Source: a bacterium
GTDB lineage: Bacteria > Zhuqueibacterota > Zhuqueibacteria > Thermofontimicrobiales > Thermofontimicrobiaceae
Direction of reading: 5' to 3'
Length of the DNA: 9,454 nucleotides
Assembly: GCA_025453735.1 (NCBI GenBank)
Contig: JALOPY010000056.1
Span: 1-9,454, forward strand
In this document: positions 1 to 5,861 of the stretch, piece by piece
How the letters are laid out: each line of letters starts with the position of its first letter
Numbering within the stretch: position 1 is the first letter of the stretch
Position numbers and translations under genes: made by a program
Notes under the pieces: model-generated
Databases searched by the model: none
Seen by the model: only the letters and a program-made list of their open reading frames with translations
What the model was told of the DNA's origin: nothing

Positions 1-277
1 ATCCCAACTCCCGCCACGACTGTCGATCGATTCCCGCCGGATTCATGAATGCCGGAATATGGACATGCGCATCCTGGTTCGCCCAATCGGTCAAAAATTC
101 CAATCCTGGATCGCCGATGTTTTTATAGCTCACGCCAGCAATTTGAGCCGAGGTGACAGCAACCATCTCTTTCGCATCATAAATTCGTCCGAGTGCCACT
201 AGAATTTCCATGGCTTTCTTCAAGCCGCGACCGTGTTTGCCTTCTAAAAGAGCTTGTTCTTTTTCGCTTAATTTCAT
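1..277 (-). CDS. Aconitase X (AcnX) family protein, N-terminal part only
   Basis: The frame opens at an ATG (275-277) and runs off the left edge, so only about 92 residues are visible. The protein begins MKLSEKEQALLEGKHGRG, continues with KAMEILVALGRIYDA, then GVSYKNIGDPGLEFLTDWA and FMNPAGIDRQSW. This order is the typical N-terminus of the aconitase X catalytic domain (formerly DUF521). Family members dehydrate hydroxy acids with an iron-sulfur cluster: cis-3-hydroxyproline in characterised bacterial enzymes, phosphomevalonate in archaeal ones. The cluster cysteines lie beyond the window, so the substrate cannot be judged. A GAGGG about 12 bases upstream could be the ribosome site. The gene follows the MNT gene on the same strand after 78 bases. 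Confidence 0.85.
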   Translation of the reverse strand, partial: MKLSEKEQALLEGKHGRGLKKAMEILVALGRIYDAKEMVAVTSAQIAGVSYKNIGDPGLEFLTDWANQDAHVHIPAFMNPAGIDRQSWRELG

Positions 278-355
278 TCGTTTCTCGTACCCTCAGATAT
301 GCTGGGTCTCTATCAGATATAAATTACAATGGACACAAATTTCTAAATTAGTCGA

Positions 356-694
356 TTAATTCTGTCTATCAGAAGGATGAATCGTTTCACCTTCCCGTCT
401 GGCAATTTCAATGATCGCGCTTGAATTATCTTCTTCCCACTGCCGCTCACCGCAAGGAATAGGTTCAATGCGGCTGTCAACTCTTGCCGCCACTCGCCAC
501 AGTAAATTCAAGTCATCACGTGTACGCATATCGTCAAAACGAGGTGAAATGACCATCAGATCAATATCACTCCATTGGTCCGAATTTCTGGTAACTTGCG
601 ATCCGAAAATAACTCCAAAAACTACACCAAGCCCCTGGGTATTTAAAGTTTGAAGGTAATTTCTTACAGAAATTACAACTGATTCAGCAACCAT
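356..694 (-). CDS. MNT-type minimal nucleotidyltransferase (antitoxin of HEPN/MNT pair)
   Basis: A 112-residue protein with the nucleotidyltransferase signature: G31-S32 after a hydrophobic strand (VVFGVIFGSQ), then W-S-D43-I-D45-L, the two metal-binding aspartates of the DNA polymerase beta-like fold. The third acidic residue may be D73 or E77 in RVDSRIEPIP. In characterised HEPN/MNT systems the MNT protein neutralises the HEPN toxin by transferring AMP to a tyrosine. Both DxD aspartates are present, so activity is plausible. The start overlaps the end of the HEPN gene by 22 bases, and an AAGGAG site lies inside the HEPN coding end with 8 bases to the ATG. This implies coupled translation. 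The stop is TAA. Confidence 0.88.
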   Translation of the reverse strand: MVAESVVISVRNYLQTLNTQGLGVVFGVIFGSQVTRNSDQWSDIDLMVISPRFDDMRTRDDLNLLWRVAARVDSRIEPIPCGERQWEEDNSSAIIEIARREGETIHPSDRQN

Positions 695-1053
695 TGGTAA
701 ATCTCCTTAGCTTGTTTCAAATAAGCTTTCGCTTCCGCTACTGTTGGTGGTAGTAAGAGCCACTCAGGGTAGCGACCTTCGATATTAAAGGCATTTAGCT
801 CTGCTAATAAATCCTGTTGACCTGGATTTAATTCCAGCGAAGACAATTCTGCCAGTCGAATTAAATTATGAATTCGAGGCGCTAAATCAAGCGTCTTTTT
901 ACAGACATGAGCTTTCAAAACCTTTTCAATCGCCAAATGGACAAAGAATAGACCATGTCGAACCTTTTTAGCTGTTATCAGGCGATTGGCTACGTCCCAA
1001 TCTTCTTCAGCACTGCTTCGCCAATAGGAAATTTGCTTTATGACATCCACCAT
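673..1053 (-). CDS. HEPN domain protein (toxin half of HEPN/MNT pair)
   Basis: A 126-residue all-helical protein matching the PF05168-type HEPN domain. It has an N-terminal YWRSSAEEDWDVANRLI helix, the hallmark AIEKVLKAHV helix (41-50), an IHNLIRLAEL segment (61-70) and an EGRYPEW turn (92-98). HEPN proteins are often ribonucleases using an R-X4-6-H motif. Here the only such spacing (R32 to H39) falls in the EKxLKA helix and not at the usual place near the third helix, so the canonical nuclease motif seems absent or diverged. The start is well supported: AAAGGA lies 7 bases upstream of the ATG. It is the first gene of a two-gene unit with the overlapping MNT gene. Confidence 0.87.
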   Translation of the reverse strand: MVDVIKQISYWRSSAEEDWDVANRLITAKKVRHGLFFVHLAIEKVLKAHVCKKTLDLAPRIHNLIRLAELSSLELNPGQQDLLAELNAFNIEGRYPEWLLLPPTVAEAKAYLKQAKEIYQWLLNQL

Positions 1054-1087
1054 AATTTTTTCCTTTGCATAATTATCATCGAGTTTT

Positions 1088-1107
1088 GCCTGACTGATCT
1101 GCCAGGC
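1088..1107. promoter_or_regulatory. Imperfect 20-bp palindrome upstream of HEPN/MNT
   Basis: GCCTG and CAGGC arms surround a GATC centre; 8 of the 10 symmetric positions match. It lies 35 bases upstream of the HEPN start and just past the stop of the acetyltransferase gene. No T-tract follows on the minus strand, so it does not look like a terminator. An operator for autoregulation of the pair is possible but unproven. Confidence 0.3.
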
Positions 1108-1113
1108 TCAATG

Positions 1114-1129
1114 TTAATCAGAATGATTT
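1114..1129 (+). repeat. Arm 1 of a 16-bp inverted repeat at the ends of the NAT gene
   Basis: TTAATCAGAATGATTT covers the stop codon and last codons of the acetyltransferase gene. Its exact reverse complement is at 1989-2004, just upstream of the start codon, about 860 bases away. Confidence 0.85.
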
Positions 1130-1983
1130 TGAGTGCGATTATCACATTCAATATCAGTCTTAAAAATTCCCAGTTCCCTCTCTTTCGCCATATTCATTTC
1201 CAGCGCAGCCTGAGCTTGTTCAATCACCTGCTTATCAATTCCAAAAATATCCTGAATCGTCTGGTGATAATTTTGTCGAATATTGAAATTCTTTTTAGCA
1301 GTGAACGTCGTCTCCCGCATGAAATTTTTATGAATAAAAATATAGCCATCGTTCTGGATTTTGGTCAGGCAAATTCCATGCATCGAAGGCTTGATGAACG
1401 AAGCCTGCCAGTGCCCCAAAAATTCATCAGGCGGACAGGAGCGATCCATGAAATTATAGCGCCAGGTCATTTTGTCTTTGTTGAATGTGAAAAGTTGGTA
1501 GCATCCCAGCCCCTGATTGAACTGCAATTCAACGCCTGTGGTCGGTGTGCGATAGATTCTGGGTTTTTCTGGATTCATCTCCATCGGCGTATTCAACAGG
1601 TAACCTGGATCAACTAATAGTTTTTTATTGTCAAATAAAACGATGATGGCGCAATGGATATTTTTGCCCGCCTTCATATCTGCCATGACAGGATAGCACT
1701 GGAATCCCTGGTGCACTAAAATTGTTTCCAGAAAAAAAGTCAGCGAAAAACAGGTGCCACCCAGGTTGAAATTGGCGTGATCGTCCATCACCTCTTCCGG
1801 GAATCTCAGTTTATTTTCATTCTCCCATGAATGGCTGAGCTTGATAATTTTGCTGATGTTTTCATACGGGATCGTGGCGAATTTTTCGAGAATTTTTTGC
1901 AGCGTCAGCAAATCAGGCTGCCTTAGATGCAAGTGAAAAAAATCTTGAAAATAGCGAACGCTATCGATATGTTGTTCGGGCAT
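1114..1983 (-). CDS. Arylamine N-acetyltransferase (NAT)-like protein
   Basis: About 289 residues when started at the ATG at 1981-1983. NAT-family landmarks appear in order: IPYENISKII near residue 40, GGTCFSL with the candidate nucleophile C78, HCAIIVL with H110, and LVDPGY with D125. This is the Cys-His-Asp triad that carries acetyl groups from acetyl-CoA to arylamines or arylhydrazines in this family. The usual RGGxC has L in place of R. In-frame alternatives exist upstream (ATG at 1995, TTG at 2025); the 1983 start puts the nucleophile closest to its usual position (about 70). None of the starts has a clear Shine-Dalgarno sequence. The substrate is unknown, and related thiol-transfer roles cannot be excluded. 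It lies upstream of the HEPN gene with a 60-base gap. Confidence 0.82.
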   Translation of the reverse strand: MPEQHIDSVRYFQDFFHLHLRQPDLLTLQKILEKFATIPYENISKIIKLSHSWENENKLRFPEEVMDDHANFNLGGTCFSLTFFLETILVHQGFQCYPVMADMKAGKNIHCAIIVLFDNKKLLVDPGYLLNTPMEMNPEKPRIYRTPTTGVELQFNQGLGCYQLFTFNKDKMTWRYNFMDRSCPPDEFLGHWQASFIKPSMHGICLTKIQNDGYIFIHKNFMRETTFTAKKNFNIRQNYHQTIQDIFGIDKQVIEQAQAALEMNMAKERELGIFKTDIECDNRTQNHSD

Positions 1984-1988
1984 TAAAT

Positions 1989-2004
1989 AAATCATTCTGA
2001 TTAA
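1989..2004 (-). repeat. Arm 2 of a 16-bp inverted repeat at the ends of the NAT gene
   Basis: AAATCATTCTGATTAA is the perfect reverse complement of 1114-1129. It occupies the place where a ribosome binding site would be expected for the 1983 start, so in the mRNA the 3' end could pair over the initiation region. Confidence 0.85.
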
Positions 2005-2080
2005 AACCAGAGAATTTGAACTCAATAATTTTTGATTAATTTAACCAACTTATTTTTAATTTGCAATGAAAAAAACTGAA

Positions 2081-2111
2081 GAGACCAGGTTTCTTGCAGA
2101 AACCTGGTCTC
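2081..2111. repeat. 13-bp-stem palindrome, CCAGGTTTC type, copy 1
   Basis: GAGACCAGGTTTC and GAAACCTGGTCTC form a perfect 13-bp stem with a TTGCA loop. The 23-base core (2085-2107) matches that of the palindrome at 2599-2631 except for one loop base. It lies between the divergent acetyltransferase and small membrane protein genes, where no terminator is needed. A dispersed repeat is therefore the more likely reading. On the minus strand a seven-T run follows soon after the stem, so it could still stop antisense transcripts. Confidence 0.85.
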
Positions 2112-2157
2112 TTGGGCTTTCTCCCACCAATTTTTTTCACTCACTTCAAAAATCTCA

Positions 2158-2185
2158 TTGCAATTTTAAAAAAAAGTGTTATAAT
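2158..2185 (+). promoter_or_regulatory. Sigma-70-like promoter for the small membrane protein gene
   Basis: TTGCAA (2158-2163), a 16-base spacer and a perfect TATAAT (2180-2185). Transcription would begin near 2192, leaving a leader of about 92 bases before the ATG at 2284. The leader holds TTGGAG (2214-2219) complementary to CTCCAA (2256-2261), a weak potential stem. Confidence 0.6.
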
Positions 2186-2283
2186 ACAGGAGGTATTCAG
2201 TCAGAATTTTAAATTGGAGCGAATAGAAATTCACTGATGAAATAAAAGGCCTTAACTCCAAACTATTAGAAAAGAGAGAATCA

Positions 2284-2583
2284 ATGGAAATGAAATCGAA
2301 CAACGATCAACCCGAATCTCAAGCGCCTGCTGCACCTGAAGCTGGTGAACCACAGCCCCAGCCCAAAACCTGGCAGGATTATGCCACCAAAGTTTTGTAT
2401 TTTTTGAGAGAGTGGTTTTTGAAAGCCAAAACAGCTTATAAGATCATTGCGATTGTATTAGTCGTGGCGATATTGGTCGGGCTGTTGCTGGCATACCTGG
2501 GAGTATTTGGGCAGCAAGTCGCTAATTTGATGAAGCAATTGGTCAATAAAATTATGGAGCTGGTGGGCACGAAGAAGTCTTGA
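2284..2583 (+). CDS. Small single-span membrane protein of unknown function
   Basis: 99 residues and the only convincing plus-strand gene here. Residues 1-30 are rich in P, A, Q and E and are probably disordered. Residues 31-52 (WQDYATKVLYFLREWFLKAKTAY) look like an amphipathic helix. Residues 54-74 are a strong membrane span (IIAIVLVVAILVGLLL), and the tail (QQVANLMKQLVNKIMELVG) is another amphipathic helix. There is no cleavable signal peptide, so the N-terminal part probably stays cytoplasmic. A GAGAGA site precedes the ATG, with a second in-frame ATG two codons later. I do not recognise the family. It has its own promoter, ends in TGA, is flanked by the two matching palindromes, and converges on the barrel gene at 2640. 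Confidence 0.75.
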   Translation: MEMKSNNDQPESQAPAAPEAGEPQPQPKTWQDYATKVLYFLREWFLKAKTAYKIIAIVLVVAILVGLLLAYLGVFGQQVANLMKQLVNKIMELVGTKKS

Positions 2584-2598
2584 GAGATAAAAATTATT

Positions 2599-2631
2599 AG
2601 AATCCAGGTTTCTTGAAGAAACCTGGATTCT
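2599..2631. terminator. 15-bp-stem palindrome, CCAGGTTTC type, copy 2; probable bidirectional terminator
   Basis: A perfect 15-bp stem starts AGAATCCAGGTTTCT, with a three-base loop. It sits between the ends of two convergent genes (2583 and 2640), the right place for a shared terminator. On the minus strand AATAATTTTT follows the stem; the plus-strand tract is poor. Its core matches the palindrome at 2081-2111 except in one loop base, so it may also be a member of a repeat family. Confidence 0.65.
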
Positions 2632-2639
2632 CTTTGAAA

Positions 2640-3731
2640 TTACCAACCAATATCAACCCCCACCAGATGATAATACTCTGGCTGTTGTCCCGGGCTGCCA
2701 GTCAGTTCATCGGTAAAAAAGGCGTAGTTAAATTGTAGCACCCAGACATCAACGCCGACACCAATCGTGGGATAGCCCCGATTGAATCCTGCCTGAAAAC
2801 TCAATATGGGCATCCTGTATTCAGCGCCGAGGTGGAGTTTGTTGATAAATTGCTCGCCATTCGTATTCAACAGATCTTCGACATCGGCATAGAAATGCAA
2901 TTGCTTGCTTTGCTGAAAAGCCATTCCTATTTTAAAATTAATTGGAACATTATCGGCGCCGATGCGGCAGAACAAATCCTGCGCCACAGCCGAAAATTTC
3001 ATTTTATCGTTCAAGCTATAAATCGCCCCCACATCGATTCCAAAACCAGTTTTGCCTTGTTTCAATTGATCAAAGCTGGTGTCAATGGTGGCGTTCATGC
3101 CTTCGGTCTGCTCGATGGCGATATCGATCGTCTCGGATTCGAACCGACGGATGATTTTGGCGCCGACGCCGACTGCCAGATTTTTAGCGACATCCTGACC
3201 ATATCCAAACGCCAGCACCAGATCGTCCTGGGCATAGGCTTTCACGCTGGGATCGACGATGCCCACATCGAGCTTGACACCAACCCGTGCGACATTGTAA
3301 ATACCCACACCAAAATTCTGAATCGTGGCGCCGACTAATGGCGTCAGCACCGGCTTGAACCAGATATTATCCAATTTAGTAGCATCCACCCGAAGCTCGT
3401 GCATGATCAGGCTTTTTTCCTCCACCGAGACCGCCGCAGAATCTTTGCCCAGCTTTCTAAAATTAGCTGAATTGTCTCGCATGTAATCGATGATATCGAA
3501 GAAGCCTTTGGACAGATCAGCATTTAATCCAACCAGGGAGAGATTGAATTTTCGTTCGGACAGAATGGCTGGATTGTAAACATAACCAAAGCTCCCTCTT
3601 GCTAAGGTGATTCCGGCTCCTCCCATTGCCTGGCTTCGAACATTGTACAAGAAAACTGGCTTCGTCGTTTTTGCCTGGACGGTCGGGATTATAAAAAATA
3701 AAGTAAATATCACAATTGCAATCTTTTTCAT
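2640..3731 (-). CDS. PorV/TraF-like outer-membrane beta-barrel protein
   Basis: 363 residues from the ATG at 3729-3731, chosen because AGAGG lies about 7 bases upstream and the protein then starts with a clean signal peptide (MKKIAIVIFTLFFIIPTVQA, cleaved after A20). An upstream in-frame extension is not supported. The mature N-terminus has RSQAMGGAGITLARGSFGYVYNPA, the SxxxGMGGA...NPA pattern of PorV/PorQ and TraF-like barrels. The rest is alternating short strands (FGVGIYNVARVGVKLDVGI, KMKFSAVAQDL) ending VGVDIGW with a terminal aromatic, as in proteins inserted by the BAM machinery. PorV proteins act in type IX secretion in Bacteroidota, but no secretion genes are visible here, so a general envelope role is safer. 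Confidence 0.75.
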   Translation of the reverse strand: MKKIAIVIFTLFFIIPTVQAKTTKPVFLYNVRSQAMGGAGITLARGSFGYVYNPAILSERKFNLSLVGLNADLSKGFFDIIDYMRDNSANFRKLGKDSAAVSVEEKSLIMHELRVDATKLDNIWFKPVLTPLVGATIQNFGVGIYNVARVGVKLDVGIVDPSVKAYAQDDLVLAFGYGQDVAKNLAVGVGAKIIRRFESETIDIAIEQTEGMNATIDTSFDQLKQGKTGFGIDVGAIYSLNDKMKFSAVAQDLFCRIGADNVPINFKIGMAFQQSKQLHFYADVEDLLNTNGEQFINKLHLGAEYRMPILSFQAGFNRGYPTIGVGVDVWVLQFNYAFFTDELTGSPGQQPEYYHLVGVDIGW

Positions 3732-3884
3732 CAGGATTCCTCTTTCTGGATTATCGAACGTACGAATAACTTTTCGGCCAATAGTACAGACCATTAAATT
3801 CCCAATGGATTGCTGAGCCCAACTGATAAACGTATTATTTTATAACAGCAAGGACTCATGTTTCAGGGAGATAGCTTATTGAAT

Positions 3885-3919
3885 TCTAAAATCTAAAATC
3901 TAAAATCTAAATTCTAAAA
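3885..3919. repeat. Five tandem TCTAAAA heptamers
   Basis: Five uninterrupted 7-base units: four identical TCTAAAA and one TCTAAAT in fourth place. The array ends 5 bases before the stop codon of the 3925-4818 lipoprotein gene, in the 193-base gap before the PorV-like gene. It is too short and lacks spacers to be a CRISPR; a slippage-prone array is the simplest view. Confidence 0.85.
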
Positions 3920-3924
3920 TCTGT

Positions 3925-4818
3925 TTACGGAATAATCCCCACATCTTCATCGATAACACCATCGCCATCATCATCGATTCCATTCAAAATTTCTTCATCG
4001 ATCCGACCGTCGCCATCATTATCTTTATCATCGTCCATTTGATAGCGATCGGCAGCGTTTTTAATATTGTTCAACAAGCCCTGCAAGTCCTGCTGATCAA
4101 AATATTTCGTGTCGCTGTGGAAAATTTTTAGCACGGAAAAAATGCCATCAGCAAGGTAGTCAACTGATTTTAAAAGCGTTCGATTAAACGACTGTCGATT
4201 TTCGGGCGTGCTCAAATAATTTTTAGCTCCCAATAGATCAAACGTGTAATTGCCTTCGCTGGATTTGTAGATGGAAAAATAAAAATCATCAGTCGTAATT
4301 ATTCCATCGCCGTTGGTGTCCCGCAGCCGCAACAGCGCTAACGCCAGCGAGAGAATGGCGTAATCGAAATAGATATCCTGCGCCTGGATGTCGCCATGAG
4401 TCTTTTCCTGATAGATCGGAGTGAGATCGTCGTGACAGATAAGCGACGCCTGGTAGATGCGATTTTTATGCTCGGCATCCTGGGCGAAAGTGAGATCTGG
4501 CTCTTTGGTATAGAGCGGCAACTTAATATTCATAACTGTTGCCGTATCGATTTTGACCAAATTCTGAGCCATAGCGAAATAATTGAGATTGGCTTCAAAG
4601 ACAACAGCTTTGGCATGATAGTATCTGAAGTCGGATCGCTCAGGATCAGATTCTATGGCTTCGGCAAATTTCGTTTTGGCTTCAGCAAATTTACCATCGT
4701 TGAATAATTCCATTCCTTCATAAAAAGCTTCGTCGTCCTTCTCCGATGTCCAATCGAAGATATTGCAGCCAGACACCAGAGTTATAATCAGGATCGAGAT
4801 TAAAATATTTCGTTTCAT
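3925..4818 (-). CDS. Exported lipoprotein with TPR and EF-hand/thrombospondin-3-like calcium loops
   Basis: 297 residues from the ATG at 4816-4818. This start has GAGGTG about 8 bases upstream and gives a textbook lipoprotein signal (ILISILIITLVSG, lipid-modified C18). Residues 28-75 (AFYEGMELFNDGKFAEAKTKFAEAIESDP region) are TPR-like. A canonical EF-hand loop, DTNGDGIITTDD, is at 167-178. Two further DxDxDG loops are near the C-terminus: D266-N-D-G-D-G-R-I-D and D282-D-D-G-D-G-V-I-D. Calcium binding is therefore likely. The NGIDDDGDGVIDE style of ending recurs in envelope proteins of FCB-group bacteria. The exact role is unknown; it may be an assembly partner for the following barrel. It lies 49 bases after the polyferredoxin gene and may be co-transcribed. 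Confidence 0.8.
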   Translation of the reverse strand: MKRNILISILIITLVSGCNIFDWTSEKDDEAFYEGMELFNDGKFAEAKTKFAEAIESDPERSDFRYYHAKAVVFEANLNYFAMAQNLVKIDTATVMNIKLPLYTKEPDLTFAQDAEHKNRIYQASLICHDDLTPIYQEKTHGDIQAQDIYFDYAILSLALALLRLRDTNGDGIITTDDFYFSIYKSSEGNYTFDLLGAKNYLSTPENRQSFNRTLLKSVDYLADGIFSVLKIFHSDTKYFDQQDLQGLLNNIKNAADRYQMDDDKDNDGDGRIDEEILNGIDDDGDGVIDEDVGIIP

Positions 4819-4846
4819 ATTTTTGCACCTCATTGTTTGGATGTGC

Positions 4847-4869
4847 AGGACAAGATGGCATCTTGTCCT
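4847..4869. repeat. 10-bp-stem palindrome overlapping the polyferredoxin stop codon
   Basis: AGGACAAGAT and ATCTTGTCCT pair perfectly around a GGC loop. Its right end includes two bases of the TAG stop (4868-4870) of the polyferredoxin gene. It lies in the 49-base gap before the lipoprotein gene. No T-tract follows, so mRNA-end stabilisation or a dispersed repeat is more likely than termination. Confidence 0.8.
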
Positions 4870-5701
4870 ACAGTTTAAAGTGGGCAGTAACATGTTTACA
4901 GGCTGTGCAATCGAAGCACTTGATGCAATTTTCCGAATCGACTTCAGTTTTGACCTTCAATTCCATCGGACAATATTGAGTGCATTGATCGCAATCAGGG
5001 CAATCTTTTGCAGCTTTGAACTTCAATAAGCTAACTCGATTGAACAATGCCCAAATCGCTCCCATGGGACAGGCGATCCGACAGAACGGTCGTTTGGCAA
5101 AAATAAACCAGACGAGAAAAAACGCCAGGATCGCCATTTTCAAATAATACAGCCAGCCGATCATATCGGCATCAATAATCTTGCTGCCAAAATCAGGATC
5201 GACGGGATTCCAGGCGAGCCAGGGGATGCCAGCAATCAATGCGCCAAAGGGACACAATTTGGAAAACCAGTGCTCATAAGTCAAATAAGGAATTATTAAA
5301 ACCAGAACGACAAGAATGATATATTTAACGTAATTCAAAAATTTTGGTATGCCGAATTTTTTAGTCTTGATTTTATACATCCAATCCTGAATCAAACCAA
5401 ACGGACAGAGCCAACCGCACGCTGCCCGGCCGACGACCAACCCGATGGTGATAAAAAATCCCAGCAGAAAAAATGGAAAACGATGAATGGCGGCAAAATG
5501 CTGCAACATACCGATCGGACAGCTAAAGACTGCAAAGGGACAGGCATGGCAATTAAGAAATGGCACGCACATTCCTTTTAGCGGTCCATCATAAGGCATT
5601 TTGGTTGCAATAGCCTGGACATAGCTATTCGTTAAAATCAATCCAACGACGGTTTGTGATAATCTTCGCCAGGCTTTTAAGCTTATTTTTTTGAGAACCA
5701 T
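4868..5701 (-). CDS. Membrane polyferredoxin of NapH/YccM type (4Fe-4S binding)
   Basis: 277 residues with about four hydrophobic segments (17-32, 76-94, 125-142, 183-202). Cysteine motifs in order: C45, C51-x2-C54-P and C61-P-I-G; C95-G-W-L-C99-P-F-G; C150-P-F-G; C207-R-I-A-C211-P-M-G; then a soluble two-cluster ferredoxin part, C234-x2-C-x2-C-x3-C244-P and C259-x2-C-x2-C-x2-C268. The GWxCPxG boxes and this tail define NapH/NosR/CcoG-like electron carriers, which pass electrons between a membrane or cytoplasmic donor and a periplasmic acceptor. The last motif is one residue shorter than usual before the fourth Cys and lacks the following Pro. It is the last gene of the compact selenothioredoxin run, 28 bases after the small membrane protein. 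I infer it supplies the electrons. Confidence 0.88.
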   Translation of the reverse strand: MVLKKISLKAWRRLSQTVVGLILTNSYVQAIATKMPYDGPLKGMCVPFLNCHACPFAVFSCPIGMLQHFAAIHRFPFFLLGFFITIGLVVGRAACGWLCPFGLIQDWMYKIKTKKFGIPKFLNYVKYIILVVLVLIIPYLTYEHWFSKLCPFGALIAGIPWLAWNPVDPDFGSKIIDADMIGWLYYLKMAILAFFLVWFIFAKRPFCRIACPMGAIWALFNRVSLLKFKAAKDCPDCDQCTQYCPMELKVKTEVDSENCIKCFDCTACKHVTAHFKL

Positions 5702-5729
5702 GCGATCATCCGATCCCTATGCACGCCAG

Positions 5730-5861
5730 TCAGAGCTCTGATCCTTCAAGTCGAATCTGAGCCATATCATCGACTTTAAAAATTCCAGCTAGCATCAATA
5801 AAATGCCGATGATGATGCCCACCAGAAAAAGCAGCACTTTCCAGAATTTTGGAATGGTCAT
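5730..5861 (-). CDS. 43-residue single-span membrane protein, coupled to the selenoprotein gene
   Basis: The short frame reads MTIPKFWKVLLFLVGIII, then GILLMLAGIFKVDDMAQI and a short polar tail ending EGSEL-stop. Residues 7-27 form one membrane span; the tail from 28 is charged. Its ATG shares bases with the TGA of the upstream selenoprotein gene (ATGA at 5858-5861), the classic sign of translational coupling. A GGAG lies about 13 bases upstream inside that gene. The next gene, the polyferredoxin, starts 28 bases after its TGA. I do not recognise a family. The position suggests a small subunit or anchor linking the exported thioredoxin-like protein and the polyferredoxin. The overlap, composition and spacing make it likely real despite its size. 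Confidence 0.72.
   Translation of the reverse strand: MTIPKFWKVLLFLVGIIIGILLMLAGIFKVDDMAQIRLEGSEL

Noticed and set aside
955..1617. Long plus-strand open frame of about 220 codons
   Set aside because: It lies antisense to the HEPN and acetyltransferase genes, which have clear family motifs; its translation shows no domain pattern.
1988..2025. TTG or ATG starts for the acetyltransferase upstream of 1983
   Set aside because: Neither has a better ribosome site, and the 1983 start places the catalytic cysteine nearest its usual position; they remain possible.
2188..2194. AGGAGGT as a ribosome site for an upstream short gene
   Set aside because: It overlaps the predicted transcription start and no start codon lies at suitable spacing.
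2832..3338. Plus-strand open frame opposite the PorV-like gene
   Set aside because: A shadow of the barrel gene with no signal peptide, motif or ribosome site.
3732..3794. N-terminal extension of the PorV-like protein
   Set aside because: The extra 21 residues would bury the signal peptide, while AGAGG is correctly spaced only for the 3731 ATG.
3885..3919. CRISPR array
   Set aside because: Units are 7 bases with no spacers.
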